This document shows positions 22,182-34,125 of a DNA stretch of 64,000 nt, in pieces. The stretch's first letter is position 1. Each line of letters begins with the position of its first letter. This stretch comes from Enoplolaimus lenunculus (lineage: Eukaryota; Nematoda; Enoplea; Enoplida; Thoracostomopsidae), in assembly GCA_030248215.1 (NCBI GenBank), contig JASANG010000052.1:186001-250000 (forward strand), written 5' to 3'. The notes under the pieces were generated by a model. That model searched no databases, was not told the DNA's origin, and saw only the letters and a list, made by a program, of their open reading frames with translations. The position numbers and the translations under genes are program-made.

Positions 22182-22360
22182 GTAGCACTTATCATCAGTT
22201 GGCGATAGGTCCCGGTAAGTTTGGAACCAGTAAATGATGAGAATCGAAATCCAGCACACTGTTCGCTTTTAATTTGCCAACCTGGCGTAGAAATTTTGAA
22301 ATCTGCAATTGCAGATGTTCGTTAGTTTGAAAACCTATCGCTAACTGATGATATGTGCTA
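22182..22360. repeat. Foldback with about 28-bp arms
   Basis: GTAGCACTTATCATCAGTTG (left arm) matches the reverse complement of the segment around 22332-22360 (CTATCGCTAACTGATGATAT). The spacer is about 120 bases. It may be a small TIR element or a transcribed hairpin. Confidence 0.65.
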
Positions 22361-22411
22361 TATGGCCCTGTTTGGCTTCAATCAGTTTAGCAGTGGCAAT
22401 AGTTTTAGTTA

Positions 22412-22450
22412 CCAGGGTTGGGCATCGCGAAAAAACCAACGGAAAAAAGC
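22412..22450 (+). repeat. CAGGGTTG-type element end
   Basis: CCAGGGTTGGGCATCGCGAA, then AAAACCAACGGAAAAAAG, matches 37103-37140 and, more weakly, 5018. I cannot find the partner end here. Confidence 0.35.
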
Positions 22451-22618
22451 CGAGTTTTTTCAGTCGATTCATGTTTTCCGGAAACGAAATGTTGTCAGCT
22501 TACTTTGGTTAGTAAAAACAACGATTTTAAGATTTTGAGCGCAGTTGGCCGGTCGAATACAATTTTTTCATCGTATTTTAAGACAACTAAATTCAAACAT
22601 TTCAAAATTATTTGTATA

Positions 22619-22735
22619 CGGACCCGTAGCCAAGGTGGAGAGGGCGAGGGGATCGCGGGTGCACGAACCTGTAGCCAAGAGGGTCAGGGCGGGGTGGACG
22701 AGTGGGGCTCGTCTCGGCTGGCCACAGGACTGCGG
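22619..22735. repeat. GC-rich scrap with CCCGTAGCCAAG
   Basis: Two CCTGTAGCCAAG/CCCGTAGCCAAG motifs in a G-rich block suggest a rearranged family G end. Confidence 0.35.
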
Positions 22736-24350
22736 ATTTACCGCTATGTTAAGTACAAGGGGAAAGTTTTATTAAAAACTTTTTACTGTCAAAAATTCCG
22801 ATGAAATGTTTTAAGATAAAAGATAAATTTGCTAATGATTTTATCTCAACAATGCAATAATGGTTACCCCTGGTGTATTAGTGCTTGCTCCTTAAGTTTG
22901 TACCTCCCAGGCCCCTACCCCGAAATGTTACGTGTTCCATATGACTCCGGTACGAGCGCCAAACCCGAGGGGGGGCGGCGGTCACTGACGTTCCACTTTT
23001 TGAGTATAAAACATGGTAGGTGTTTTTGACCCCTTCCACTTTTGAGAGACAAAAAACTTGACGGGGTTATACAACCCAAAACGTCTGACATGCTCATTGC
23101 CCGACATAAATTGGATTAATTCTAAAAGTTAATTGGTTAATTTCTTGGAAACTGTAAACATGTCTAAATTACTGCATTGACCCAATCACGTTTAAGAACG
23201 TATTGGATATCAATACAAAACAATGACATATACCCCTTGTTTTAGACGCAACGCGATATTAAATTTTAATTGAATCTGGCTATATTGTTTTGTGGGCATA
23301 CACACACTTCAGAACCCAGCGAGCGTACCTTGACGAGACAGGGATATATTACAAGACACACACACAGGAATGCCTACAACAGGGGTGGTATCCCTGTTGA
23401 AAATTGTGGACAGACAAAAAAATGGCACATTTTGTAGTCTGCGATAACCATCTGGATTGTCCGTTTTAAAATGAGGTTTATACCCATCCGAAATGAAAGC
23501 TCAACTACACCACTAAGACACAAACACACAAACGTTCCTTGTGTCGGCGTAACACCGGAACTCAAGAGTTTCCAATTTGAATTGGGTTGCACAAAAATGG
23601 CAATGGGACACACGACACATACGTACAGGCTTGAATTGGTTTGAAATAAAACGATCAAATTAAAAATAAAACCCGAGTTCAAACTAAAATATATACACAT
23701 ATATACATGCACATAATATATATTATGATCATACTAGATTTGAGGTTCAACGGTCTTTAGTTCAAGGATGGGGGGTAAACAATTTTGACGTAGCAACCGC
23801 ACGGACATAGGCTGGAATGCTTTTTCGACAGGGGTCAAAGTCAAGTAAAAGTTAGTTTTTTTGGAAGCGAGTGCAGCGAGGATAAAAATTTTCTGACCTC
23901 ACCGAGCAAATATATTGGATTTTAAATCTATACTTTGTATCGGTTCCCAAATTATTTCTAGGGTATACATCCTATCTATATACCTTTGGAAACGTTGTTG
24001 GGTCGCAACGGTTTGGTTCGCTCTGTGGTAAATAAAATGCGTACAATGGTAAACACGGGCCATATGTACGCAGGATAATGCACTCCGTGTGAAACGTTAC
24101 CAGCTTACTGAAATTAGCTATGTAATTTTATGCGATCTTCTAAAAGCGACAATAAATAATTTTTTCATCTATGGACGGCCCCTGGAAACAAAAAATGTTC
24201 CATTCGCGTTTGATGCGGATGATACGTATCAATCACATCACATTTCAATTAAACCACAAGCATCGTAAAAGGTAAAGGCGAATACGTTGATTTTACCATC
24301 ATTGAGTTTAAAACCGAAAGCTTTATTAAGGTTTAAGATAAACTAAGTTT

Positions 24351-24425
24351 GGCTTCGAAGCTCAATGGTTAGAGCAGCGTATCCGGTAATCCATACGTCG
24401 TGGGTTCGAGCCCCACCGTATTCGC
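24351..24425 (+). ncRNA. Degraded tRNA-like gene / SINE head
   Basis: A GCTCAATGGTTAGAGC D-arm (box A) and a perfect GGTTCGAGCCC box B within GTGGGTTCGAGCCCCAC (T-stem fully paired) are spaced as in a tRNA. The acceptor stem has two mismatches and a wobble, and the anticodon loop is five bases too long, so it is not a normal tRNA. Most likely a tRNA pseudogene or the Pol III promoter of a SINE. Confidence 0.55.
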
Positions 24426-24682
24426 AGCAAAATTGTCGTGAACGGTTCTGTATGATACTGTTTAACTTAGAATTAAGTACTTAGTATGATTCGAATTATG
24501 TATCTTCATACCAATTCAAAGTCATAGCCTTTTAAAAAAACCCCTAGATCCGCCGGAGAGTCCATTAGTTCTCACCGAGATAACAGTACTGATATTCGCA
24601 AGTGTTTGCGACCGCCACGCGATGTCCAATTACACGGTTCTGGATGACCACACTTCAAAAAAATCGTGAGTCAAGTTGAGTC

Positions 24683-24829
24683 TCTCCGAAATAGGCTACT
24701 TGGGACTACACAAACTGAGTCAAATTCAATTCTGCCAGAGTCTAATTCGACTCATTGAGTAGCACGTTTGACTCTGGCAGAGACGAATCTGACTCAGTTT
24801 GTTTAGTTCTAAAAAGCCTATTTCAGAGG
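24683..24829. repeat. Foldback, 60-bp arms, 27-base loop
   Basis: The left arm (24683-24742) contains GAAATAGGCT, ACAAACTGAGTCA and TCTGCCAGAGTC. The right arm (24770-24829) contains their reverse complements, about 85% paired. The loop holds ACTCATTGAGT, itself a palindrome. Transcribed, it would fold into one long hairpin. Confidence 0.85.
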
Positions 24830-25574
24830 AAGTACTCACCAGTTTTTGTAGTGCACTATCATAGGCCGATGCCTATAACTTGACTCTTCCAATCTTCGAA
24901 TTTAATAGTACCCAACCATGCCATCCCCTTTTTAAATGCAATCGCATGCAGAACCTAAAATTCTCATTTTTAATCTTCAATTTACGAACCTAAAATTGAG
25001 TTGTCGTACCCGCAAACCAGTTTTCGACAACAATTAAATTTGGCTGTAAAATGTCCAACTTTCGGGGTCCCAGGACGCACGCTTGGCCGATTCCAATCCG
25101 GTCTCAATGGAGTTCACCGGGTATAGAACTGTGTGTGCCAAAGTTCAACAAAGCAGAAATTAAATCTGCAAAAAGTAGTTTTTTGTTTTTAGTTCACTAA
25201 ACTACTGCTAGGTTTACAACTAAAAAAGGTTGAAAAGTTACCCGTTTCACATGAGGTACATATAACACAAGGACACGGCCAGAAATTTTATTTTGGACCC
25301 AGTTAACTTAAATATCAGATGAAATAGAAAATATTCATGTTCAAGTTCAATAGGTGTACGTTTAAACTAAACTTGTATATTCCTTCAACAGGTAAAAGTT
25401 TAAGCTTTGAAAATGATAAAACTACCTAATTGATACAACAATGTCTTAAACTGAAAACAATACCAATGTACCTTATATATTAAACTGAGGCTCATTCATG
25501 CTAACAGAGAATATATCCCTCCACGAATTTTGAGAATACTCAAGGAAACTTATTTTTTCAGCTTTTATAATAAC

Positions 25575-25745
25575 TAGGCAGCCGGTTTTGCGCAACGCGC
25601 AAAAGTTAGCGAGTGCACAAACATTTTCACGCAAATATTCTGTTCACAGAAAATTTAAGAATTCATTGTAAACAAAGTGATGCTGGAAAGTTGCCCAAAA
25701 TACGTATGTGGAGCATTCCAGCTATAATATAAAGATTTGATAGAC
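25575..25745 (+). repeat. Dispersed repeat, copy 1 of 2
   Basis: Shares GCAAAAGTTAGCGA, TGCTGGAAAGTTGCC and AATACGTATGTGG with 41041-41228 over about 175 bases. Both contain GTAAAC/GCAAAC and an AT-rich centre. No open frame; no clear TIR. Confidence 0.7.
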
Positions 25746-26555
25746 TATTTAGCACCAAAAAAACTTCTCGCGCACTATGCTCGCTCGCAACTAAACCTTT
25801 AAACAAGATTATACTGTTTCAACATGAAATCGTGACAAGGGTCGCTGCATATTAAACATAACATTAGCCGTAGGCGGGTTCAATAGCAGTACGCAATATC
25901 AAGCGAACATAAATATAATAACAAGCATTGGATTATATGTACCTCTCTACCCACCTGAATATACAAAAATTATTTAGAAACCTGAAATTTGGCCAAATTT
26001 TTAACTGTCCAACGTAAAACAAAGGGCAGATCATTAAAAAAATAAACTAAATGTGAACGTTTTTCAATTTAAAATAGAAAACAATACATTTCTTGTTAAA
26101 TTGTACACAATATAACTATTTTGTATCATTGTCCTTTTGTATCTTTGGTCTCGTGCCGTGTTTACTGATAACAGACCAAGTACAATGAAACAATAGGTTA
26201 CGTTTTAGGCAATTTAGGTTTGCTACTCGGCTATATATAGTTTATAATCTCGAAATTCTGATTCTTTCTTAGCTCTTGACCCGGATGCTGAATAGTTTCT
26301 TGTTGTATATATAGAAGCCAAATTGTTATTCACAACCATTTGATATTTTACTGTTACAACCGATTGGCCTAAGACAATTAGTAATTCGTTTGAATAGCCG
26401 ATTGGCGTACGACATGTATATTAAAATTAGGTTCTTATACCTTCATTCCAGGTGATTATTTTTTCATTTTATTTCTTTACGCCTAAGCATGACGACGTAA
26501 AAGGATCATGGAAATTATAAAAAATTCGGGCAGTTTAATTTTTTCTTTGGCAGCT

Positions 26556-26702
26556 GCGGCGGAGAAACAAACTTCAAAAATAAAGGGCCGCACGAATTAT
26601 GATCGTGGGAAAACTTGCGAGCGAAGTGAGCTAGAAGCTGGACGCAATTTTACTGCAACACCTGGATACAAAACCTTGGTTTTGGTTCCCGTTCGAGGGA
26701 CA
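26556..26702 (+). mobile_element. Family N copy, diverged
   Basis: GCGGAGAAACAAACTTC, then GCGAGCGAAGTGAGCTAGAA and CGCAATTTTACTGCAACACC resemble the family body with several changes. Confidence 0.4.
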
Positions 26703-26835
26703 TAGACCAAGGGTGGTCCACCATAGTTTGACAAGAACGAAAAATCTTACGACTTAACAAAGTACCTGGGAAAATCAGTTTCTGAAATTTAGCCAGTATT
26801 CCTGTGTGATATAGTTTTATCAATCATTCCTAGGC

Positions 26836-26905
26836 AAATGACGGGGGCTCCCCCCAAACTCCAGGGTGGGGGCTCCCTGAAATTCCAGGGGGGCGAGCTC
26901 GCGAG
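26836..26905. repeat. GC-rich repeat scrap
   Basis: CCCCAAACTCCAGGGTGGGG and CTGAAATTCCAGGGGGGCG form a short direct repeat and match the scrap at 4786-4852. Confidence 0.35.
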
Positions 26906-27599
26906 CGACAAGCCGTCCGCATTTTAAAGTTTCGACAGTTTTTGTTTCAACCGGTTAGGGTGGAGGCCCATTTAGGAGTGGGAACCCTCAAATGAGGTAT
27001 GGGAATGGCTGATCCGAGTTGCTGAAAACAATAGCCCATTAAAATACACCGATCTAATGCGTATTATGCGTCTAAAAGTGTCAAATACTGTCAACAACCG
27101 TGTCATATTTGAATAAAAAAATCTACCGCTAAAAATCACAGAATACTTCTATAATCGTTCAAATTAAAGGTTTTATACCTTCAAAACTTCCATTCACGAT
27201 ATAAAACGCAAAAGCCATGCTGCAATATTGAATAGTTTTCAGTTCAAAGGTGAACGAGTGCTACAGCTTAAGCTCAGCCAAAATCTAAGACGAACAACAG
27301 CGATGCAATCAAAAGCTTTATAGTCACGTCTGAGTGAAATTCTAGTGACAGTCACCGACCGTTGCTATGTCAAGCGTTGAAGTCAAACCCCCCCCCCATG
27401 TCGTTCCTTTGCTAAAGGGGGGTCAGCTAGCTGTTTTTGATATGGCTGTGCGCACAATTTCAAATTGTAACTGCAATTATATAGTGCAGAAATACAAATA
27501 AGCAAAAAAAATAACTTTAGCAAACGCCGTGACAAAACAGGAAATTCGTGTACGACGCTAGCAGCGACGAAGATAGAAAAAAGGATAAGATTTGTGCGA

Positions 27600-27735
27600 T
27601 ATTGTAAACAAATTTATAAATATATGTGTAAAAAATATACATTACAAACATATAATATATTTTTCATTAAATATATATAAATATATATACATTTGTTTTA
27701 TATTATACATAGCTAATAAATTTAAGACAAAAAAG
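27600..27735. repeat. AT-rich tract
   Basis: A/T-only stretches with many ATATAT and TATATA runs; no gene signal. Confidence 0.6.
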
Positions 27736-27886
27736 TAAAAAAATAAATCCGGAAGTATATTGGCTTTCATTGGTCAAGATGTTATTTATCCTGTTCCGCT
27801 GCAAACAAGCAAATTTTTTCGAAATTAATACAATTTACACTCATGATGTTCAGTTTTATTTTATATCAAGCATATTGGCTGATTTC

Positions 27887-28283
27887 AGCGGGGCAGAGTT
27901 CCAACCGGAATATAATTTTGTCGGAATCAGAACTGGAGTCGGAATTGAATTTTCTTGTCGGATCCGGTGTTTTAAATTTTTTAAATGTTTTATGATTTTG
28001 TTTTGGTTTGTATGTTATATTTTAGACAGTTTGTGCTTGGTGTCTTTCAACCACAAGGTACAATTCTCAGTGTAGGTTGCGATTCATTTTTGATCTTTTC
28101 CATTGAATTCAATCAATGTGAAACACACTAAAGTTTAAACTAGAAATAATTTTGATGGAAAAACACACGTAACCGAAAATTCCGCAATTCCGGCATCGGA
28201 ATCGCATCCCGGCAGAATCAGAACATAAGTATTGTCGAAATTTCAGCCCGAAATCGGAATTCCGTTGTAACTCGGCAGTGGGG
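27887..28283. mobile_element. Possible TIR element, GGAATTCCG-rich ends
   Basis: The left end GGGGCAGAGTTCCAACCGGA matches the reverse complement of the right end (GGAATTCCGTTGTAACTCGG, then CAGTG) with some changes. Both ends hold GGAAT(C)-type motifs. The 101-codon frame across the left half (27770-28075) starts outside the element and is probably incidental. Confidence 0.45.
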
Positions 28284-28315
28284 ACATTATGCAGGGCCGG
28301 GAGCAGCTACTCTCC

Positions 28316-28467
28316 ATATCTTCAATTGGGGGTCACACCCCAAAGAGGAACCCCCGCCCTAACAGGATATTAAACAGAAAATTTGAAAAAAAATTGATGA
28401 TCACAAGGAGCCCCTCACTCCGGCATTTTATTGGTTATCCCCACTCTAGCCTGCTCTGGCACTGTGT
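28316..28467 (-). repeat. Family P repeat copy, inverted
   Basis: Ends CCCACTCTAGCCTGCTCTGG, the reverse complement of the family P start, and contains CACACCCCAAAGAGGAACCC. Confidence 0.55.
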
Positions 28468-28479
28468 GAAGGCATAGCT

Positions 28480-29100
28480 AAACCTTTTCATAACTACAAA
28501 CGTAATTGCAACAGGCAATTGTGTAAAAGCCGCGTAGTAGAATTAAACACAAAAACAAATGACATAACGCGATGAACAATGTAAAATAAGACAAATTGTT
28601 TCAAAAATTTGTCACATAAAATGTGTAAAAAAACAATCTTAACCTAATTTTTAGCGCAACAAGTTGTAGTAACGAAATGTAGTTATTCACAGTTCTTAAA
28701 TTAGTTATGTTATTTCTAAATGTTGTAAAAGTTGACAAAAATATAAAAACATTACTCTAAAAGTTTTAGTTTTACTGCGTATTGCGATATTACATTAGAG
28801 AAGAGGCAGAGGAATATGTACCTGTCCCTTCATAAACGATTGATTCCTCCTCAAACGAGGTTATAGTCTTTCGAAATAAAATCATGGCTAAACTTCAACC
28901 GACAATATTAATAAACTGAAAACATACATTTGAATCATATATTTTGGAAACCTGAACCCTGGTCTAGCTTGACGTCCGCTTCCGCTTCCAGTTAAATACC
29001 TTTTCTTGGGCTCCAGTACTTTCCGCTTCTTGGATTCAAAGTGTCCGACGGAAAGTAAAAATTGTCCAATATATTAACCCTTTATCACATGAATACTTTC
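28480..29100. other. AT-rich, no gene seen
   Basis: Low-complexity AT-rich DNA without strong exon borders. Confidence 0.35.
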
Positions 29101-29119
29101 TATTTTATCTGAGACCTAC

Positions 29120-29190
29120 ATTTATGATAAGATTCGAACTCCAGTGACTGGAGTGGAAGGCGTTTACCATCATCACTCGGCTATAGGAGA
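29120..29190 (-). ncRNA. tRNA-like Pol III promoter remnant
   Basis: On the - strand TAGCCGAGTGATGATGG resembles box A and GGAGTTCGAATC resembles box B, about 30 bases apart. The acceptor and T stems do not pair well, so it is at most a degraded tRNA or a SINE head. Confidence 0.35.
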
Positions 29191-30595
29191 TTGCGCTCGC
29201 GATCGAAAGGGCTCTCACGTCTTGTGCTGCTTTAGTACTATGTGTACGTGTTGCAATTGTTAAACACTTTACGATATATATTATTTTACGTATATACACT
29301 GCGCTGAGTTGCTCACAGTCAACTCTATGCGCGAAAGGGTTCATAAAAAATGCTTTAAGTCTGGACAGCGTCCGTCAAGTGTATCCGTCGAATTATCGTT
29401 CAGCTTCCAAGACCACAGCCTATGAACCTCTTTGAAATTTTGTCTGAATCCGCACCGGATTACTTTAACGAAACATTGGTAACAACTTGCCATTTAATTG
29501 CAAATCCAATATTTCAACCGGTTTCTTGGAAATATGACCATTAATAAATCTTAATTTTTAGGTACAAACCTTGCCCTGACAATAGATATAAGTCAACGTT
29601 TTACCCCTGTTTTACCTAAGCCTCTCAGCCTCCCTTCGAATAATATACTAATTGAGACTAATATTTCAACTAAATCCAGACACACCGAACGCGGGTGTCA
29701 GTGGTTGGATACCCCTAGAAATCATATATATTACACAAAACCTCAAACTGGTTTATTTTAGCTTTTAAATTAAGCCGGCACCCCTGTGAAAAATCGTTCC
29801 CTTGTCCCTAAAATAAATCACACCTTACTGTTATGCTGTATTAAAACTGCCTTTGCACCTTTGCACTGTGACAGTTTAATCGAGGTATACAATCGGCTAA
29901 CGACATACGAAGCGAAAAAAAACTCGGATCGCAGGAATCAAAGACCTCCACGTATGCGCGAGTGCAATTTAAAAGACTGCTGTGTGGCGACAAAACAACA
30001 ACCTTTGCGGCCGGTACTCTAAATTAGCTTCGAGTGAAACCGACAAATGTGTCAATTAATCAAGCTTAAGTAACCTTAGGTAATACAGCTATCTTGTGTG
30101 CTTGAAATCAAGAAAGTTTGACACTGAACAAATTGTGCTATTTGTGAAGATATGGGGGGCGGTGCTAATTTAAACTATACTTAGTCTCAGTTAAAACGCC
30201 ACCAAGACACGAACGGTAAATTAGCTGAGAAATCAATTTATTTTTCAGTACATACTGTCGCTTACGGTAGTGTTTATTTGATAGAATGCACAAATGCCCC
30301 ACAGCTATATTTATTAGTGTATATTATTTTTCTAAGCCTAAGTTTCACGCCTACGCTTAAACCTTTTAGGTTAAAGCTTAAATGTAAGCCTAAGCCTAAC
30401 TGCTTAACATACATTTTATTATTGTAGTCGTTATGTATGACAAACTTTTCGTAACGGAAGTAAACGATGTAATATGTTCAAATTGTGCGATTCTATTCTT
30501 ATCTTTGACTTTCGGCATTATGTTGTAACTGTACGCTAAGAAAATTTTTAAAGTATACCAGCTGCTCAAATGGCACTGCCTAGTGTGAAATCAGT

Positions 30596-30754
30596 GCCCG
30601 TGGTCAAGGGGCCCCGTGGAAGCATTTGGGCCTCCAGGAAGAATTTTGGCCTTTCCTTAGAAATTTTCAACCTTGCTTGTAAGTCATCGAAAACCGTTGT
30701 ATACGTGTTCTGAAAACTGCTTAGCCCCAATCAAGGCGAGCTAACTACGGGCCT
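30596..30754. mobile_element. Family G MITE copy
   Basis: Left end GCCCGTGGTCAAGGGGCCCC, right end GCGAGCTAACTACGGGCCT, core CAACCTTGCTTGTAAGTCAT. Confidence 0.75.
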
Positions 30755-30924
30755 AAGTCTCAGATAACTTGAAACCTTAAACTCCTAGGTTCGCTGAAGT
30801 CAAACGAAAACCCTTGTATGACCCTCCTGAAAGCTATTTATCTCGCCTATCAAGGCGAGCTGGCTACGAGCCTAGATCTCAGATAACTGGAAACCTTAAA
30901 CTTCTAGGTTCGCTGAAGTCAAAA
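30689..30924. repeat. Tandem duplication, about 117-bp unit
   Basis: The segment GAAAACCxTTGTAT to GGTTCGCTGAAGTCAAA occurs twice in direct order. Each copy holds the right part of a family G element plus the flank CTCAGATAACTxGAAACCTT. This mirrors the duplication at 18039-18373, where the breakpoint also lies in family G. Confidence 0.8.
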
Positions 30925-31235
30925 TCCAACGTCACTTCTTTGCAATTCAAGCCAACATTTATTCCACCCTAATTCGTAAACTCGTCTGTATGAAAATTCT
31001 ATTCTACATTTCTACTCAGTCAAGACACGAATAGTAATTTAAACTAAAGCCAGACATAGAAAAAAACTTCGATTTATAAACGCATACAACAACCAGAATG
31101 AAAATATTAGCAAAACAACACGCTGAGAACAATTCGTAGGTTCCTAGTTGAATAAAATGTGGATCCATACGAGTATTTTCATGAGCGACCGAAAATTTCT
31201 TCAAATGCATTAAGAGAATTTGAACAAATCAAAAT

Positions 31236-31469
31236 GGCCAATGCTACTTTTACGGGCGTAACAGTAGATTAAGCGTATTCCTACGCCTAAGCCTAAGCCT
31301 AAGCGTGGCAGAGGCGTATTCCTAAGCCTAAGCCTAAACCTAAGCGTTGCAAAAGCGTATTACTAAGCCTAAGCGTTAAAGCCTAAGCAAAAAAATGTAA
31401 TCTAGAATCTAAACCTATTCTTTTATAGGCCCACTAGAAACATGGACGCCCCTTAAAGTAACATGGGCC
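31236..31469 (-). mobile_element. Family T MITE copy, long CCTAAG core
   Basis: Left GGCCAATGCTACTTTTACGG, right AGTAACATGGGCC; two blocks of CCTAAGCCTAAGC separated by GTTGCAAAAGCGTATTAC. Longer than other copies because the core is expanded. Confidence 0.85.
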
Positions 31470-32855
31470 AAGGAAAAATTCACTTGCCTGTACTCACGGC
31501 CGCGTCAAGGGTATCTGATCCCGTGGCTGTGAGATCAGCCCCCTTGCAAGGTAAAACTGTGGACGCAGCAACTTAACCAGAAACAGGGAACGTACAACAC
31601 GGGATCGCAAGAGCTGCATCTGGCATTTAATTTATTCTGGTCAAAATTTTTAGTGTCCACCCACCCCTGAACCTCTGTACCGGAGGGAGTATTCATTTTG
31701 CTTATACATAAAATATATACATCTTTAGATATATGTTATCTATCTACGCAGCATATATACATACATACATATGCAAGAACACTGCTGAAACCAATAGAAT
31801 AGATAACGCCCCAATTCGAAAGGAAATTAAATTTGGTTCCGACCTCAAAGAGGCTTATATATATGCACAGTAAAGAAAATGCGATCAATAAATGCAAGAT
31901 ATACGACCAAATAAGCTATTGGACTTGAAGAATAATTACTCATTCTATATGTAATATTTTAGTCTCAAGTATTATTTTCCTATTAATGCACTTCTCAAGC
32001 TTAAAATCCTTAAACTGGCAGCAAGACACCATTCTTGGCCGTTGGTGGATCCAGCCCTGCCGCCAGGAATTGTTTATAGACGGGACGGGTTCGTAAGGCA
32101 GGTTTCTTTTGAGTTGAAAAACATTTCGGCCATGAAGAGACGAAACTGTCCGTACAACGGAACGGTATCCAATGTTCTAGTCCCCCCGCTCCTCGTAGTA
32201 ACGGGTCCGAATGAATTGTAACCATGAAGTAAATTTAAAAATCGCTTAAACAACGGTGTCGGCATCCGTGCCGTGGACACTAGAGATCCTGCCTCCCGAA
32301 GTCGGCCAAGTGACTCCTGATATTGCCTAAATATGTAGGGGTACGATCGCGTGCCGTACACACAATTGTTTCGTGCTTCTTTAGTTTCAATTTTTCTGCT
32401 GAAAATAGGCGCTTTATATCAGAACTAGGTATACCGTAATATATACATATCGGATTTATTTTCAAAAAACCTTCATAATTTTACCTAAATCAACATTGAA
32501 ATCGAGTTATGCTCTTTGTGTGCCGGTTTTATTGAACTGAGTTGAACCAGGAGCTATATTTATGCTCTGTAACCCGTCTTATCGGGCACATACTAGGTGA
32601 TTTATGGTTTGCCCTATTCGAGGACACAGATAAGCAGTTGTCACGTGCACAGAAAAAAAATTCGAAAACGCAGTCTGACCACTTTTGTGCACTGTTCGAC
32701 TAAAATGCTGAGCCTTTAGCTTAAACCTTTAGTCACTGCCTAAACCTATGCTCAATTATAAGCCTAAGCCTGTGTCCAAACCTAACTGTAAGCATAATTC
32801 CAAACCTAACTGTAAGATTAAACCAGAGCATGCATCTAATTGAAGAGTTCGAAAG

Positions 32856-33041
32856 TCCGTAGCTGAAACAACTTGCTAGGTGGTTAAAATTTTTTGCAGA
32901 TGTATACAAGAGTTTTCGATTACTAACAAGCGAGGTTGAAACTTTCTTGACGACCAAAATATTCGAGGGCTAAAAATTTTTGGTCGGACACATGCAAGAG
33001 TTTTAGATTGAACCGCCGCTGCTTCCACTCTGGCTACCCGG
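32856..33041. mobile_element. Family G MITE copy, diverged
   Basis: TCCGTAGCTGAAACAACTTG at the left and CTCTGGCTACCCGGG at the right; the core CTAACAAGCGAGGTTGAAAC is recognisable. Confidence 0.55.
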
Positions 33042-33862
33042 GTCATTGGGTGAATAAGAGTTCAGCTGCGCCTCCAAGGTATGTAAATTATCCTAAGTTT
33101 GAAATTCAAAATCCAATCCTACATATTTCCTGTAAAATAACCGATTCAAATATTAACCCGAACAGCTATTAAATACCAGAAAAATGCTGTTTTTAATATA
33201 TAACCTAAATTTAAACAAAACGTTCACAGTTGAAATATTGCATCATACACGGAAATTAGAAGGAAATCACAATAACGCATATTTCTATTGTGTTGCTGTT
33301 TTATTCTCAAATGTATATAGCGCCTATCATTGCGCAAGTTGGTGGATGTTATGATTTTTATATCAGGGGCGAATATGTGCGGATTATGGCCATCCGTAAA
33401 ATTCTGAACAAACAAAAAAGAAAACTCTGGTTCACAAGATTTCAAATAAATTATGGATCTATCAGGAAGCAAAAAAATTGCTCCATCGGCACGATTAATA
33501 GCAAAAAAACTTTTACTATGAAATATTTCCCAAAACATAACAGCTACGACCCTGGTTTCTAATAAACCCACGCTACTCTCAGCCTTCAATTAGTGTCGTA
33601 TATTTGTTACTTTTAATTCCTGTAGAGCAAAAATGCATGAATATAGGATCACTTCCTTGCTCCAGATGTTTAGCAAGCAAGCAAACATACAACACAGGTT
33701 AACACAATTCTGTACAATCCTAAGTATATCTAATTAAAACCTATCTAAACTTTATGAATAAACAAACGCCACTTTTCAACCATAACATATACCTGCAGAG
33801 TTTAGCTCTGTTAGGCTGCTAAGCAGATGAATTCTAAATTAGAACAAACCTACTTAATTTCT

Positions 33863-34125
33863 AAAGTAGGTTTAGGTTTGTTTCTCAAAGCCACAAAACA
33901 GTTTTGGCACAAACCATAACCGTAATTTATACCTGAATGTGGTTCATGAGCAAATAAAGATGCCGCATTAGTGGTTTCTTAGCAATAAATTTTACACCCA
34001 CAAAGAGTGTATTTGCATTGCAAGCACTGATGAAAAGTATCATTCAGACCATTTTGAAGCTTTAAGGTGTATAATATCTGGTTATAGAGGACGTTCTTTT
34101 GTTGGCCAGCAGTCGCTAATTTGAA
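33863..34125 (-). repeat. 265-bp dispersed repeat, copy 2 of 2
   Basis: Reverse complement of 20376-20640. Here the element is preceded by AACCTACTTAATTTCTAAAG, which gives a short local palindrome with the start of the repeat (AAGTAGGTTTAGG). No open frame. Confidence 0.85.

Noticed and set aside
24351-24425. Functional tRNA gene
   Set aside because: The acceptor stem is mismatched and the anticodon loop is too long; only the promoter boxes and T-arm are intact.
31280-31400. CCTAAG/TTAGGC arrays as telomeric repeats
   Set aside because: The hexamers are interrupted, short, and always framed by the same inverted ends of a dispersed MITE, in both orientations; this is not a telomere.
33224-33589. 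Overlapping 121-codon (-) and 90-codon (+) frames
   Set aside because: Both strands are open, no splice borders or motifs were found, and the right side ends in a GCTACGACCCTGG motif that recurs at other repeat ends.
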